A stretch of DNA of 64,000 bases from NCBI RefSeq assembly GCF_017744015.1, contig NZ_JAGHRA010000002.1, positions 1-64,000 on the forward strand, in the 5' to 3' direction. A model generated the notes under the pieces. That model was not told the origin of the DNA, ran no database searches, and worked only from the letters and a program-made list of their open reading frames with translations. The position numbers and the translations under genes were made by a program. Shown in pieces: positions 25,906 to 34,716 of this stretch. Each line of letters starts with the position of its first letter. Within the stretch, counting starts at the first letter, position 1. This DNA comes from Paracoccus sp. R12_2 (GTDB lineage Bacteria; Pseudomonadota; Alphaproteobacteria; Rhodobacterales; Rhodobacteraceae).

Positions 25906-26874
25906 TCACATGGTTATCACGATCTTTCCAACCGATTTCCGGCTGCGCAGTAGCTGAAAGGCTTCGGACAGCCGCTCCAGCGGCAGAACCTGACCGGCGA
26001 CAGGCGCCAGACGGCCGTTTTCGAACATCCGCAGCAGGTCGTCCACGCTTGTCCTGATGGCTTGCGGATCCAACTGACGATAGCCACCCCAATAAAATCC
26101 GTGAATCGCGATGTTCTTGACCAGTGCGTGGTTCAGGGGCAGGGCGGATGGCTTGCCCCCGGCAAATCCGATCACCAGGAACCTGCCGCCGCGCCGCAGG
26201 GCGCCGAACGCCTGCAATCCTGCCGTGTCGCCGACCGGGTCATAGACGACATCGACGCCTCCCATGTCCCTCAGCGCCGACTTCAGATCCGGGCAGTTCG
26301 TGCTGTCGATCACATCGGCGGCACCGGCGGCACGCACGGTTTCCAGGCGTTCGGGGCCGCGGGCGATCCCGATGACGCGGGCGCCAAGCGCGTGTCCGAT
26401 TTCGACCGCCGTCAGACCGACGCCGCCCGCCGCCCCAAGCACGGCCAGCGTCTCGCCTTCGCGCAGCCCGGCGCGCATCGTCAACGCCAGGTGGCTGGTG
26501 CCGTAGGCGACCAGAAAGCCCGCTGCCTGTTCGAAACTCATTTTGTCCGGAATGACATGGCAGGCGACGGGAGGTACGGCGATCACCTCGGCCAGTGTTC
26601 CGGGAAACGACACCGCCACGCGGTCCCCGGCGAACAGCCCGCTGGATGAGGGTGCCTCGATCACCTCGCCCGCGCCTTCCAGCCCGGCGACGAAGGGGGC
26701 GTCCTGTGGTTCCTGATACTGTCCTTTTGCCTTCAGCAAATCGGCAAAGTTCAGCGCGCCAGCCCGCATGCGCACAAGAACCTTTCCATCTGCAGACCGC
26801 GGTGCGGAATGGCGCAGGACGACAGGGTCCTGACCCAGCGCCTCGACGCGGGCGATTCGTATCTGCTCAGTCAT
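25906..26874 (-). CDS. NADPH:quinone reductase-like MDR oxidoreductase
   Basis: Medium-chain dehydrogenase/reductase of 322 residues without zinc. The N-terminal GroES-like domain has GALNFADLLKAKGQYQ and GLEGAGEV; the Rossmann fold carries LGAAGGVGLTAVEIGHALGA. Structural zinc cysteines are missing, as in quinone oxidoreductases and acryloyl-CoA reductase-like enzymes. The closing RSRKSVGKIVI is usual for the family. ATG 26874 is chosen; a GTG directly before it is possible. Substrate cannot be told. Its start is 107 bases upstream of the end of the Bax1-I start region, so it may be transcribed with that gene. Confidence 0.87.
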   Translation of the reverse strand: MTEQIRIARVEALGQDPVVLRHSAPRSADGKVLVRMRAGALNFADLLKAKGQYQEPQDAPFVAGLEGAGEVIEAPSSSGLFAGDRVAVSFPGTLAEVIAVPPVACHVIPDKMSFEQAAGFLVAYGTSHLALTMRAGLREGETLAVLGAAGGVGLTAVEIGHALGARVIGIARGPERLETVRAAGAADVIDSTNCPDLKSALRDMGGVDVVYDPVGDTAGLQAFGALRRGGRFLVIGFAGGKPSALPLNHALVKNIAIHGFYWGGYRQLDPQAIRTSVDDLLRMFENGRLAPVAGQVLPLERLSEAFQLLRSRKSVGKIVITM

Positions 26875-27052
26875 CACGATCTCCGGAAAAATAAGACAAT
26901 GAGTTCACCTGCTTGGCCTGTTCATCCCAAAGCTGCACGACGCGCAATACGACACCTGTCTTTTTGGTCAGAAACGGTCCGGTTAACCATGTTGACACTC
27001 GATAATTGCGGCGGGTTGGGCTACTGCCTCTTTAGATTGAATGGGGTTAACG

Positions 27053-27412
27053 ATGAAACACGGTGTAGATGTTCATGTTGGTAAGCGTATCCGTCATCGT
27101 CGCTGGATGATCGGAATGACGCAACAGCAACTGGCCGACAAGGTCGGTATCAAATTTCAGCAGATTCAGAAATACGAAACCGGAATGAACCGTGTTTCCG
27201 CGTCCCGCCTTTGGGATATCGCGCGGGCGGTGGATGTTCCGGTCAGCTTCTTTTTCGAAGGTTTGCACGAAGGCGAGATTGCGGCCGCGGTCGAGGGCGA
27301 CATCCTGGCCGACAAGGAAGCGCTGCAGTTGGTTCGCGCCTATTACGCGATGCCCGCGGCACAGCGCCGCCAGATCTTCGAACTGGCGCGGGTTCTTTCG
27401 GACGCCGCCTGA
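27053..27412 (+). CDS. XRE-family regulator, PraR/SinR-like
   Basis: Small regulator of 119 residues. The HTH_3 domain (about residues 9-64) reads VGKRIRHRRWMIGMTQQQLA, then GIKFQQIQKYETGMNRVSAS, and is followed by VPVSFFFEG and a short C-terminal helix. The same plan is found in rhizobial PraR/PhrR, which controls quorum sensing and biofilm genes. ATG 27053 gives the usual MKHGVDVHVG start; ATG 27041 is possible. A TTGACA hexamer lies at 26992. It stands alone between a quinone reductase and hisN. Confidence 0.87.
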   Translation: MKHGVDVHVGKRIRHRRWMIGMTQQQLADKVGIKFQQIQKYETGMNRVSASRLWDIARAVDVPVSFFFEGLHEGEIAAAVEGDILADKEALQLVRAYYAMPAAQRRQIFELARVLSDAA

Positions 27413-27584
27413 ACAAACGTTGATCCGGCCGAGCACGACAGCGGTTCGGCAGGATCGTCTTTGACGCATTGGCGTCAGCTTTCCCTGAACAGAGTGGTTT
27501 TCTGTGCCTTCGGCCACTGGCAGGCGCGGTCACTTGCCGCTAGACCTGTCGCTGACGGAACACCACGGGCGGCGGGGGACAGCG

Positions 27585-28370
27585 ATGCAAGACGCACAGC
27601 AGATCATCGACACCGCGCACGAAATGGCCGACGCGGCACGCAAGGCCATCCTGCCGCTGTTCCGGTCGTCCAGCATCATCACGGACAACAAGCGGCCAGA
27701 GGATTTTGATCCCGTCACGCAAGCTGATCGGGCCGCCGAAGCCGCGATGCGTGACGTGTTGTCGCGACGTCGACCGCAGGACGGGATCTTCGGCGAGGAA
27801 TTCGGTCGGACCGAAGGCGACAGCGGACTGACCTGGATCCTCGACCCGATCGACGGCACGCGCGCCTTCCTGTGTGGCGCGCCAAGCTGGGGCGTGCTGA
27901 TCGGGTTGGGCGACGCGTGCGGAATCCGCTACGGCCTGATCGATCAGCCCTACCTGCGCGAGCGTTTCGAAGGTGGCCTTGGTCGCGCTCGGCTGGTCGG
28001 ACCGGATGGCGAACGGACGCTGGTCACGCGGCAGGGCGTCACACTGAGCGGTGCCACGCTGATGACCACCTTTCCTGAAATCGGCTCACCCGCCGAGTCG
28101 CAGGCGTTCCGTCGCATTGCGGACCGCGTGCGGCTGACCCGTTATGGTCTGGATTGCTATGCCTATGCGATGCTGGCGCTTGGCCAGGTCGATCTGGTGA
28201 TCGAGGCCGGGTTGCAGCAATACGACATTGCAGGGCCCTTGGCGGTGGTCGAGGCGGCAGGCGGCATCGTGACCGACTGGCAGGGCGGATCCGCCGCAAA
28301 GGGCGGGCAGGTGATCGCCGCTGCCTCGCGCGACCTGCATGCGCAGGCGCTGGAGATGTTGCGCAGCTGA
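27585..28370 (+). CDS. hisN: histidinol-phosphatase, inositol monophosphatase family
   Basis: Mg-dependent phosphatase of 261 residues. Metal ligands are visible in GEEFG (Glu), WILDPIDGTRAF (Asp, Asp) and QYDIAGPLAVVEAAGG (Asp). The GTRAFLCGAPSWGVLIG stretch, where other family members have GTxNF, fits the HisN subgroup that makes histidinol in actinobacteria and alphaproteobacteria. ATG 27585 with a GGGGGA site is used. No his genes adjoin, so specificity rests on subgroup sequence; a 3'-phosphoadenosine phosphatase or inositol phosphatase is less likely. Confidence 0.85.
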   Translation: MQDAQQIIDTAHEMADAARKAILPLFRSSSIITDNKRPEDFDPVTQADRAAEAAMRDVLSRRRPQDGIFGEEFGRTEGDSGLTWILDPIDGTRAFLCGAPSWGVLIGLGDACGIRYGLIDQPYLRERFEGGLGRARLVGPDGERTLVTRQGVTLSGATLMTTFPEIGSPAESQAFRRIADRVRLTRYGLDCYAYAMLALGQVDLVIEAGLQQYDIAGPLAVVEAAGGIVTDWQGGSAAKGGQVIAAASRDLHAQALEMLRS

Positions 28371-28427
28371 CCGCGGTATCGTTTCCGACCCGCGAGAAAG
28401 AAAAACGAAAACCGACAGGAGGCGCGC

Positions 28428-29843
28428 ATGGCAGAAGAGGAACGTCCGGATCAGCAGGATCAGGCTACCGAAAATCCGGTCGCAGATCCGGATGAGGACG
28501 AATTTCTGCCGCGACGCGAGCTTCTGGACCAGATTGACGAGGCTATCGAGGCCGAGGATCGCGACAGGCTGAATGCCCTGCTGGAACCGATGCATGCGGC
28601 AGATATCGCCGACATCATCGAACGGCTGCACGGTGCCGACCGGCGCAATTTCCTGCAATTGTATTCGGGCGAGATCGACGGCGAGATCCTGTCCGAGATC
28701 GACGAAGGCATTCGCGAAGAGGTCCTGGAATTCCTGCCGCCCGAGGTGCTTGCGGAAGCTGTCCGCGAGATGGACAGCGACGATGTCGTCGACCTGATCG
28801 AGGACATGGACGAGGCGGAACGTGCCGGCATTCTTGCGGCGCTGGACGATTCCGATCGCGCTGCGGTCCAGCAATCGCTGGCCTATCCCGAATACTCGGC
28901 CGGTCGCCTGATGCAATCCGAGGTCGTGACCGCGCCCGAACACTGGACGGTGGGCGAAGCCATCGACTTCCTGCGCGCCGAGGAATGGCTGCCCGAACAG
29001 TTCTATCACATCATTCTGGTCGATCCGCGCCGTCACCCGATCGGATATGTCGCGCTGGGACGGTTGCTGTCCTCGCCCCGTGCGACCGCGCTGAGCGAGA
29101 TCACCGAAGACAGCTTTCGCCCGATCAGCGCCTATGCCGAGGAAGGCGACGTGGCGTACGCGTTCAACCAGTACCATCTGATCTCGGCACCCGTGGTGGA
29201 TGCTGACGACCGGTTGGTGGGCGTCATCACGATGGACGACGCGATGGCCGTGATGGACGAGGAACACGAAGAAGACATCCTGCGACTTGCCGGTGTCGGC
29301 GAGGAATCGGCGATCACCGACAGCGTGACCGAGACGCTGCGACAGCGACTGCCCTGGCTGATGGTGAATCTTCTGACGGCGGTGCTGGCGTCGCTGGTGA
29401 TCGCGGTCTTCGAGGCCACCATTCAGAAGGTCGTGGCACTGGCCGTGCTGATGCCGATCGTCGCCTCGATGGGCGGCAATGCGGGCACCCAGACGCTGAC
29501 CGTGGCGGTACGGGCCTTGGCGACGAAAAGCCTGACCGGCGGCAATGTCTGGCGGGTCGTCCGACGAGAGGCGATCGTCGGCGTCCTGAACGGGCTGGCC
29601 TTTGCCGTGGTGATGGGGATCGTCGCCTATATCTGGTTCGAGGGCGTGTCGCTGGCCGCGGTGATCGGCATCGCGATGATCGTCAACCTTGCCGTTGCGG
29701 CGCTGGCAGGCATCCTGATCCCGCTGGCCCTTGAAAAGGCGGGTGCGGATCCCGCACTGGCTTCGGGCACGTTTGTCACCACCGTGACCGATGTCGTGGG
29801 CTTCTTCGCGTTTCTCGGGCTGGCGTCGGCGGTCCTGCTGTGA
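28428..29843 (+). CDS. mgtE: magnesium transporter MgtE
   Basis: Inner-membrane Mg2+ channel of 471 residues. Order: acidic N-domain of helical repeats (about 35-160, LLEPMHAADIADIIERL, LEFLPPEVLAEAV), a CBS pair (about 165-285, RLMQSEVVTAPEHWTV, GVITMDDAM), a plug helix and five membrane helices (from about 305) with the pore motif PIVASMGGNAGTQTLT. All parts are present at normal length. The N and CBS domains sense cytosolic Mg2+. It starts 57 bases after hisN with AGGAGG, and its stop overlaps the next gene start by GTGA. Confidence 0.95.
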   Translation: MAEEERPDQQDQATENPVADPDEDEFLPRRELLDQIDEAIEAEDRDRLNALLEPMHAADIADIIERLHGADRRNFLQLYSGEIDGEILSEIDEGIREEVLEFLPPEVLAEAVREMDSDDVVDLIEDMDEAERAGILAALDDSDRAAVQQSLAYPEYSAGRLMQSEVVTAPEHWTVGEAIDFLRAEEWLPEQFYHIILVDPRRHPIGYVALGRLLSSPRATALSEITEDSFRPISAYAEEGDVAYAFNQYHLISAPVVDADDRLVGVITMDDAMAVMDEEHEEDILRLAGVGEESAITDSVTETLRQRLPWLMVNLLTAVLASLVIAVFEATIQKVVALAVLMPIVASMGGNAGTQTLTVAVRALATKSLTGGNVWRVVRREAIVGVLNGLAFAVVMGIVAYIWFEGVSLAAVIGIAMIVNLAVAALAGILIPLALEKAGADPALASGTFVTTVTDVVGFFAFLGLASAVLL

Positions 29844-30391
29844 GCGCGGCGGAAAAGGTACAGCTGCGCGCCCGCGCGCTTGCGGCACGTTTGCAATCTG
29901 GCGGAGATCAGGACGGGATCACCCGCAATCTGGCGGGCGTTCTGCGCCCTCATGCCGGAAAGATCCTGTCGGGATACTGGCCGATGCGCGGCGAGGCCGA
30001 TCCCCTGCCGGCCATGGCGGCGCATTCCGGGCCATTGTGCCTGCCGGTCGTCACCGGCAAGGCCGTCCCGCTGATCTTTCGGGCATGGGACGGCAAGGCC
30101 CTTGAGCCCGGTCCGTTCGGCACGTCGCACCCGCCAGCATCTGCGCCTGAATTGTCGCCCCGGGTTTTGATCGTTCCGCTGGCCGCGTTCGATCGCACCG
30201 GAAACCGGATCGGCTATGGCGGCGGCTATTACGACCGAACGCTTGAGGTTTTGCGCCGCGACGGAGCCTGCGTGGCGATCGGTCTGGCATTTGCGTCGCA
30301 GGAACTGCAATCGATCCCGGTCGAGGCTTTCGACCAGCGGCTGGACATGATCGTGACGGATCATGACGTCATCCTGCCGGCGGGCGGCTGA
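29840..30391 (+). CDS. 5-formyltetrahydrofolate cyclo-ligase
   Basis: Folate-salvage enzyme of 183 residues (MTHFS/YgfA family) that turns 5-formyl-THF into 5,10-methenyl-THF with ATP. The ATP site GYGGGYYDRTLE is clear, followed by IGLAFASQEL and the C-terminal PVEAFDQRLDMIVTD. It starts at GTG 29840, overlapping the mgtE stop by four bases, and so is probably made by re-initiation. In many bacteria this gene lies beside 6S RNA; none is recognised here. Confidence 0.92.
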   Translation: MSAAEKVQLRARALAARLQSGGDQDGITRNLAGVLRPHAGKILSGYWPMRGEADPLPAMAAHSGPLCLPVVTGKAVPLIFRAWDGKALEPGPFGTSHPPASAPELSPRVLIVPLAAFDRTGNRIGYGGGYYDRTLEVLRRDGACVAIGLAFASQELQSIPVEAFDQRLDMIVTDHDVILPAGG

Positions 30392-30423
30392 GAGATCGGT
30401 TCAGGTCCGGCCTTGCGTCCCCG

Positions 30424-31173
30424 TCATTCGGCGTCGCTCAGGGCCTGGATGATTGCGCCGAAATCATCGGCTTTCAGGCTTGCACCGCCCACCAGCGCGC
30501 CATCCACATCGGTGATCGCAAAGATCTCGGCGGCGTTCGACGGCTTGACGCTGCCACCATACAGCAGGCGCAGATCGGCGGCGTCGCGGATCGTTCGGGC
30601 AAGAACGGCGCGCATGCGACCGTGGACCTCGGCGATCTGATCGTTCGTCGGGGTGCGTCCGGTGCCGATCGCCCAGATCGGCTCGTAGGCGATGACGGTG
30701 TTCTGGGCAGTGGCGCCCGGAGGGACCGAGCCTGCAAGCTGGGTCTCGATAACCTCCAAGGTCTGGTCGGCATCGCGCTGCGCCTCGGTCTCGCCCACGC
30801 AGATGATCGCGATCAGGTCGGCCTCGTGCGCGGCTGCCGCCTTGGCGGCAATGTCATCATCGGTTTCACCATGATCGGCGCGGCGTTCGGAATGGCCGAC
30901 GATGACGTAATCCGCACCGACATCCTTCAACTGCACGGCCGAAATGTCGCCGGTATGCGCCCCGGAGGATCGGGCGTGGCAATCCTGACCGCCCAAGGCG
31001 ACCGGGTGCGCGCCAATGCGTCCCTTCATCGGATGGATCAACAGGGCAGGCGGGCAAATCAGGATATCGCAGCCGGGATCCGGGAACGCGTCGCACAAGG
31101 CATCAATCTGGGACAAGGCCGCCAGATCGCCGTTCATCTTCCAGTTTCCCGCCGCAAGCCGCCGTGGTGACAT
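30424..31173 (-). CDS. tpiA: triosephosphate isomerase
   Basis: Glycolytic TIM-barrel enzyme of 249 residues. Active-site residues are visible: Asn and Lys in AGNWKMNG, His in IVGHSERR, Glu in [11 protein letters not shown], with phosphate loops LLYGGSVKP and VGGASL. ATG 31173 has GGAGGAAA upstream. It is convergent with the 5-formyl-THF cyclo-ligase gene, 33 bases apart, with no clear hairpin in between. Confidence 0.96.
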   Translation of the reverse strand: MSPRRLAAGNWKMNGDLAALSQIDALCDAFPDPGCDILICPPALLIHPMKGRIGAHPVALGGQDCHARSSGAHTGDISAVQLKDVGADYVIVGHSERRADHGETDDDIAAKAAAAHEADLIAIICVGETEAQRDADQTLEVIETQLAGSVPPGATAQNTVIAYEPIWAIGTGRTPTNDQIAEVHGRMRAVLARTIRDAADLRLLYGGSVKPSNAAEIFAITDVDGALVGGASLKADDFGAIIQALSDAE

Positions 31174-31273
31174 GGTTTCCTCCGTTTTCTGCCTCTCTGG
31201 CTTATGCGGGGAAGACTTGGGGCGCAATCATGATAGCGTCGCAACCATGGCAGTAATCAGGCATGCCGCCGCC

Positions 31274-31648
31274 CTAAAGCTCTTGGGCGCGACTTCCCTC
31301 AAGCGGTTCGAACCGAACGGATTCGCCGCAGCCACAGGCATCGGTGACGTTGGGATTGCGGAACCTGAACCCGGATTCCAGAAGATCGGTCTGATAATCG
31401 ATCTCGGTTCCGAACAGGAACATCTGCGCCATTGGCGCAATCATGACCCGGGCGGCGCCCTGTTCGACGACTTCCTCGTTCGCGTCCGGCGCCTTGGCCA
31501 GTTCCATGGTGTATTCCATGCCGGCGCAACCGCCCTTTTTCAGCCCGATGCGCAGGCCGAAGGCGTTCTTGCCTGACATCAGCCGCGCGATCTGGCGCTC
31601 GGCTGCGGGTGTAATGGTCACGGGTGAGGTGCCGGGCATGGCAAACAT
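31274..31648 (-). CDS. sufA: iron-sulfur assembly scaffold/carrier, HesB/IscA type
   Basis: A-type Fe-S carrier of 124 residues that passes clusters to target enzymes. The three conserved cysteines are Cys41 (KKGGCAGMEY), Cys105 and Cys107 (DACGCGES). It lies 150 bases downstream of sufT on the same strand, so the two probably form a small Fe-S unit apart from the main suf cluster, which is not in this window. SufA is the likely name; ErpA-like function cannot be excluded. Confidence 0.87.
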   Translation of the reverse strand: MFAMPGTSPVTITPAAERQIARLMSGKNAFGLRIGLKKGGCAGMEYTMELAKAPDANEEVVEQGAARVMIAPMAQMFLFGTEIDYQTDLLESGFRFRNPNVTDACGCGESVRFEPLEGSRAQEL

Positions 31649-31798
31649 CGCAGGAACCTTCTCTTTGTCCTGACACCAAGATAGGTGCCGCGGCGGGACG
31701 TCTCAACCCCCCCCGTCGGCGGGCATCGTCTTCGCGCAAACATCTGACAGAGCCTGCACCGGGCCTTGCGGCGCGGGCCTGCGACCTGCTTCGTCGTC

Positions 31799-32155
31799 CT
31801 ACATGAAGCCCAGTTCCAGCCTGGCCTCGTCGGACATCATGTCCATGCCCCATTGCGGCTGAAAGGTCATCTCGACATCGACCTGCTTCACACCGGCAAG
31901 CGGTTCGATCGCATCCGCGACCCAGCCCGGCATCTCGCCTGCGACGGGGCAGCCGGGCGCGGTCAGCGTCATGATCACCCGCACCTCGTTCGCGTCATTG
32001 ATCTCGACCGTGTAGATCAGGCCCAGGTCGTAGATATTGACCGGGATCTCGGGGTCGTACACGGTCTTGCACGCTTCGACGATCTGTTCGTAAAGCGGGT
32101 GATCGGTGCTTGAAGGCGCGATCAGAGGGGCGCCTTCCATCATCGGTTGGGTCAT
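31799..32155 (-). CDS. sufT: SUF Fe-S assembly protein SufT (DUF59/MIP18 family)
   Basis: Small protein of 118 residues with the DUF59 core: KTVYDPEIPVNIYDLGLIY, LTAPGCPVAGEMPGWV (the conserved Cys) and VEMTFQPQWGMDMMSDEAR. SufT helps Fe-S maturation under heavy demand. I start at ATG 32155 (MTQPMMEGAP); the frame is open further upstream into the tgt promoter region. It leads a two-gene unit with sufA and is divergent from tgt. Confidence 0.9.
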   Translation of the reverse strand: MTQPMMEGAPLIAPSSTDHPLYEQIVEACKTVYDPEIPVNIYDLGLIYTVEINDANEVRVIMTLTAPGCPVAGEMPGWVADAIEPLAGVKQVDVEMTFQPQWGMDMMSDEARLELGFM

Positions 32156-32287
32156 CGCGTCATCCTGACAATTCCAACCGTTTATATAGGGCAACACCCG
32201 CCTTGGGTCCAGAGCGTGCCCGTCGTTGCGCCCCGCCGTCAAAGCGGGTAAGCACCCACGGTTTTCCGCCAGAGGCAGTCACCCGCG

Positions 32288-33418
32288 ATGTCCGACCGAT
32301 TTTCCTTCACGTTGCAGGCCACGGACGGGCGTGCGCGCAGCGGCGTCATCGACACGCCGCGCGGCCAGGTCCGCACGCCGGCCTTCATGCCCGTGGGCAC
32401 CGCCGCGACGGTCAAGGCGATGCTGCCTGAATCCGTGCGTCAGACCGGGGCGGACATTCTTCTGGGCAACACCTATCACCTGATGCTGCGGCCCGGCGCC
32501 GAGCGGATCGACCGTCTGGGCGGGCTGCATAAATTCATGAACTGGGACCGGCCGATCCTGACCGATTCGGGCGGTTTTCAGGTGATGAGCCTGGGTCCGC
32601 TGCGCAAGCTGACCGAGGAAGGGGTGACCTTTGCCAGCCATATCGACGGCAGCAAGCATCACCTGACCCCCGAACGCAGCATGGAGATCCAGCGTCTTCT
32701 GGGCAGCGATATCGTGATGGCGTTCGACGAATGCCCCGCACTTCCCGCGACCGAGGATGATGTGGCCAGATCCATGCGCCTGTCGATGCGGTGGGCGCGG
32801 CGGTCGCGCGACTCGTTCGGCGACCGACCCGGTCATGCCCTGTTCGGCATCATGCAGGGCGGCGTCACCCGCGACCTGCGCGCGGAATCCGCCGAGGCCC
32901 TTACCGGGATCGGCTTTGACGGCTATGCCATTGGCGGCCTGGCCGTGGGCGAGGGGCAAGAGGCGATGTTCGGCGTTCTGGATTATGCACCGGATTTCCT
33001 GCCTGCGGATAAGCCGCGTTACCTGATGGGCGTCGGCAAGCCGGATGATATCGTGGGTGCTGTGCAGCGCGGCGTGGACATGATGGATTGCGTGCTGCCT
33101 TCGCGGTCCGGTCGGACCGGACAGGCCTGGACCCGGCGCGGGCAGATCAACATCAAGAATGCCCGCCATCAGGACGATCCGCGCCCGCTGGACGAGAATT
33201 GCGGCTGCCCTGCCTGCCGCAGCTATTCCCGCGCCTATCTGCATCACGTTTTCCGCGCCGGCGAGATGATCAGCGGCATGCTGCTGACATGGCACAACCT
33301 GCATTATTATCAGGATCTGATGTCGGGACTGCGTGCGGCCATCGCCGGGCAGCGCCTCGATGACTTCGTCGCCGCGTTTCACGCCACGCGCGCCGAAGGC
33401 GACATTCCACCGATCTAG
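32288..33418 (+). CDS. tgt: tRNA-guanine transglycosylase (queuine)
   Basis: Enzyme of 376 residues that swaps guanine for preQ1 at position 34 of tRNAs with GUN anticodons. The nucleophile Asp region LPSRSGRTG and DMMDCVLP, the base-pocket Asp in [21 protein letters not shown] and GGLAVGEG are all present; zinc ligands are in [17 protein letters not shown]. Length and start agree with the family. It is alone on the plus strand here, divergent from sufT and 112 bases before rnd. Confidence 0.96.
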   Translation: MSDRFSFTLQATDGRARSGVIDTPRGQVRTPAFMPVGTAATVKAMLPESVRQTGADILLGNTYHLMLRPGAERIDRLGGLHKFMNWDRPILTDSGGFQVMSLGPLRKLTEEGVTFASHIDGSKHHLTPERSMEIQRLLGSDIVMAFDECPALPATEDDVARSMRLSMRWARRSRDSFGDRPGHALFGIMQGGVTRDLRAESAEALTGIGFDGYAIGGLAVGEGQEAMFGVLDYAPDFLPADKPRYLMGVGKPDDIVGAVQRGVDMMDCVLPSRSGRTGQAWTRRGQINIKNARHQDDPRPLDENCGCPACRSYSRAYLHHVFRAGEMISGMLLTWHNLHYYQDLMSGLRAAIAGQRLDDFVAAFHATRAEGDIPPI

Positions 33419-33530
33419 TCTTTTCGGGCAGGAATCCGGCTTCGCAAGCTCTGTCTCTTTCCATCTGCCGCGCTTGCGCTTATGCCTCTGCGGATCGGCG
33501 GACGACCCGCCCAAAGCCTGAAAGAGCCGA

Positions 33531-34712
33531 ATGAGCCAAGACATCATCACCATCACCCGCACCGATGACCTCGCCCGCTTCTGCGAGACCGCTAAATCCG
33601 CGCCCTATGTCACTGTCGATACCGAATTCCTGCGCGAGCGGACCTACTGGTCCAAGCTGTGCCTGATCCAGCTTGCGATCCCGCCCGCTTCGACGGCGAA
33701 AGAGCCGGGCGGAGAGGCGGTGCTGGTCGATCCGCTGTCCGATGGGCTGTCGCTGGAACCACTTTACGACCTGTTCCGCCACCGGCAGACCGTCAAGGTC
33801 TTTCACGCCGCGCGCCAGGACCTGGAGATCTTCTTTCACGACGCCAAGCTGTTTCCCGAACCGCTTTTCGACACGCAGGTCGCCGCGATGGTCTGCGGCT
33901 TTGGTGAGCAGGTCGGCTATGAAACGCTGGTCCGCAAGATCGCCAAGGCCAGCCTGGACAAGTCATCGCGCTTTACCGACTGGTCGCGCCGGCCCCTGTC
34001 GGACGCGCAAAAGGCCTATGCGCTGGCGGATGTGACCCATCTGCGGGCGATCTACGAATTCCTTGCCGCCGAGTTGAAGAAGAACGATCGCGAAAGCTGG
34101 CTGGCCGAAGAGATCGCGGTCCTTGAAGACCCCGAGACCTATATCAACCGGCCCGAAGATGCCTGGTTGAAAGTCCGCACCCGCACGAATTCTCCGCGCT
34201 TCCTTGCGATCCTGCGAGAGCTTGCGCAGTTCCGCGAAACCTATGCGCAGGAACGCGACATTCCGCGAAGCCGTGTCTTCAAGGACGATGCGATGATCGA
34301 GATCGCATCGACCAAGCCCGCGTCCGAGGCGGATCTGGGCCGGTCGCGCCTGCTGCTGCGCGAGGCGCGCCGGGGCGATATCGCGGCGGGCATCATCGCG
34401 TCCGTGAAAGCCGGGCTGGAGGCAAAGGACCTGCCGCAACCCAAGAAGGAAGAACCCGGCAAACCCGGCAACGCGGCCCTGTCCGATCTGCTGCGCGTGC
34501 TTCTGAAAGCCAAGGCCGATGCCGCAGGCGTCGCGCCGAAGCTGATCGCGTCGTCGGCGGATCTGGATGCCATCGCCACCGGCCAGCGCGATCTTCCGGC
34601 GTTGAACGGCTGGCGCGCGGAAGTGTTCGGACAGGACGCGTTGCGCCTTGCGGCGGGTGAAATCGCGTTGTCGGCCCGGGACGGTGCGGTGCGCGTCGTG
34701 CCGGCAGACTAG
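33531..34712 (+). CDS. rnd: ribonuclease D
   Basis: 3'-5' exoribonuclease of 393 residues that trims tRNA and small RNA precursors. DEDDy motifs: VTVDTEFLRERTYW (Asp, Glu), VFHAARQDLEIF (Asp) and YALADVTHL (Tyr and Asp). Residues about 210-290 form the first HRDC domain (SPRFLAILRELAQFRE), and a weaker HRDC-like part follows after a charged linker near 300. It begins 112 bases after tgt; its stop is followed four bases later by the next gene start. Confidence 0.93.
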   Translation: MSQDIITITRTDDLARFCETAKSAPYVTVDTEFLRERTYWSKLCLIQLAIPPASTAKEPGGEAVLVDPLSDGLSLEPLYDLFRHRQTVKVFHAARQDLEIFFHDAKLFPEPLFDTQVAAMVCGFGEQVGYETLVRKIAKASLDKSSRFTDWSRRPLSDAQKAYALADVTHLRAIYEFLAAELKKNDRESWLAEEIAVLEDPETYINRPEDAWLKVRTRTNSPRFLAILRELAQFRETYAQERDIPRSRVFKDDAMIEIASTKPASEADLGRSRLLLREARRGDIAAGIIASVKAGLEAKDLPQPKKEEPGKPGNAALSDLLRVLLKAKADAAGVAPKLIASSADLDAIATGQRDLPALNGWRAEVFGQDALRLAAGEIALSARDGAVRVVPAD

Positions 34713-34716
34713 AACG

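Noticed and set aside
26992..27005. TTGACACTCGATAA upstream of the PraR-like gene as an FNR site
   Set aside because: The right half GATAA does not match ATCAA; only the TTGAC half agrees, which is also a -35 hexamer.
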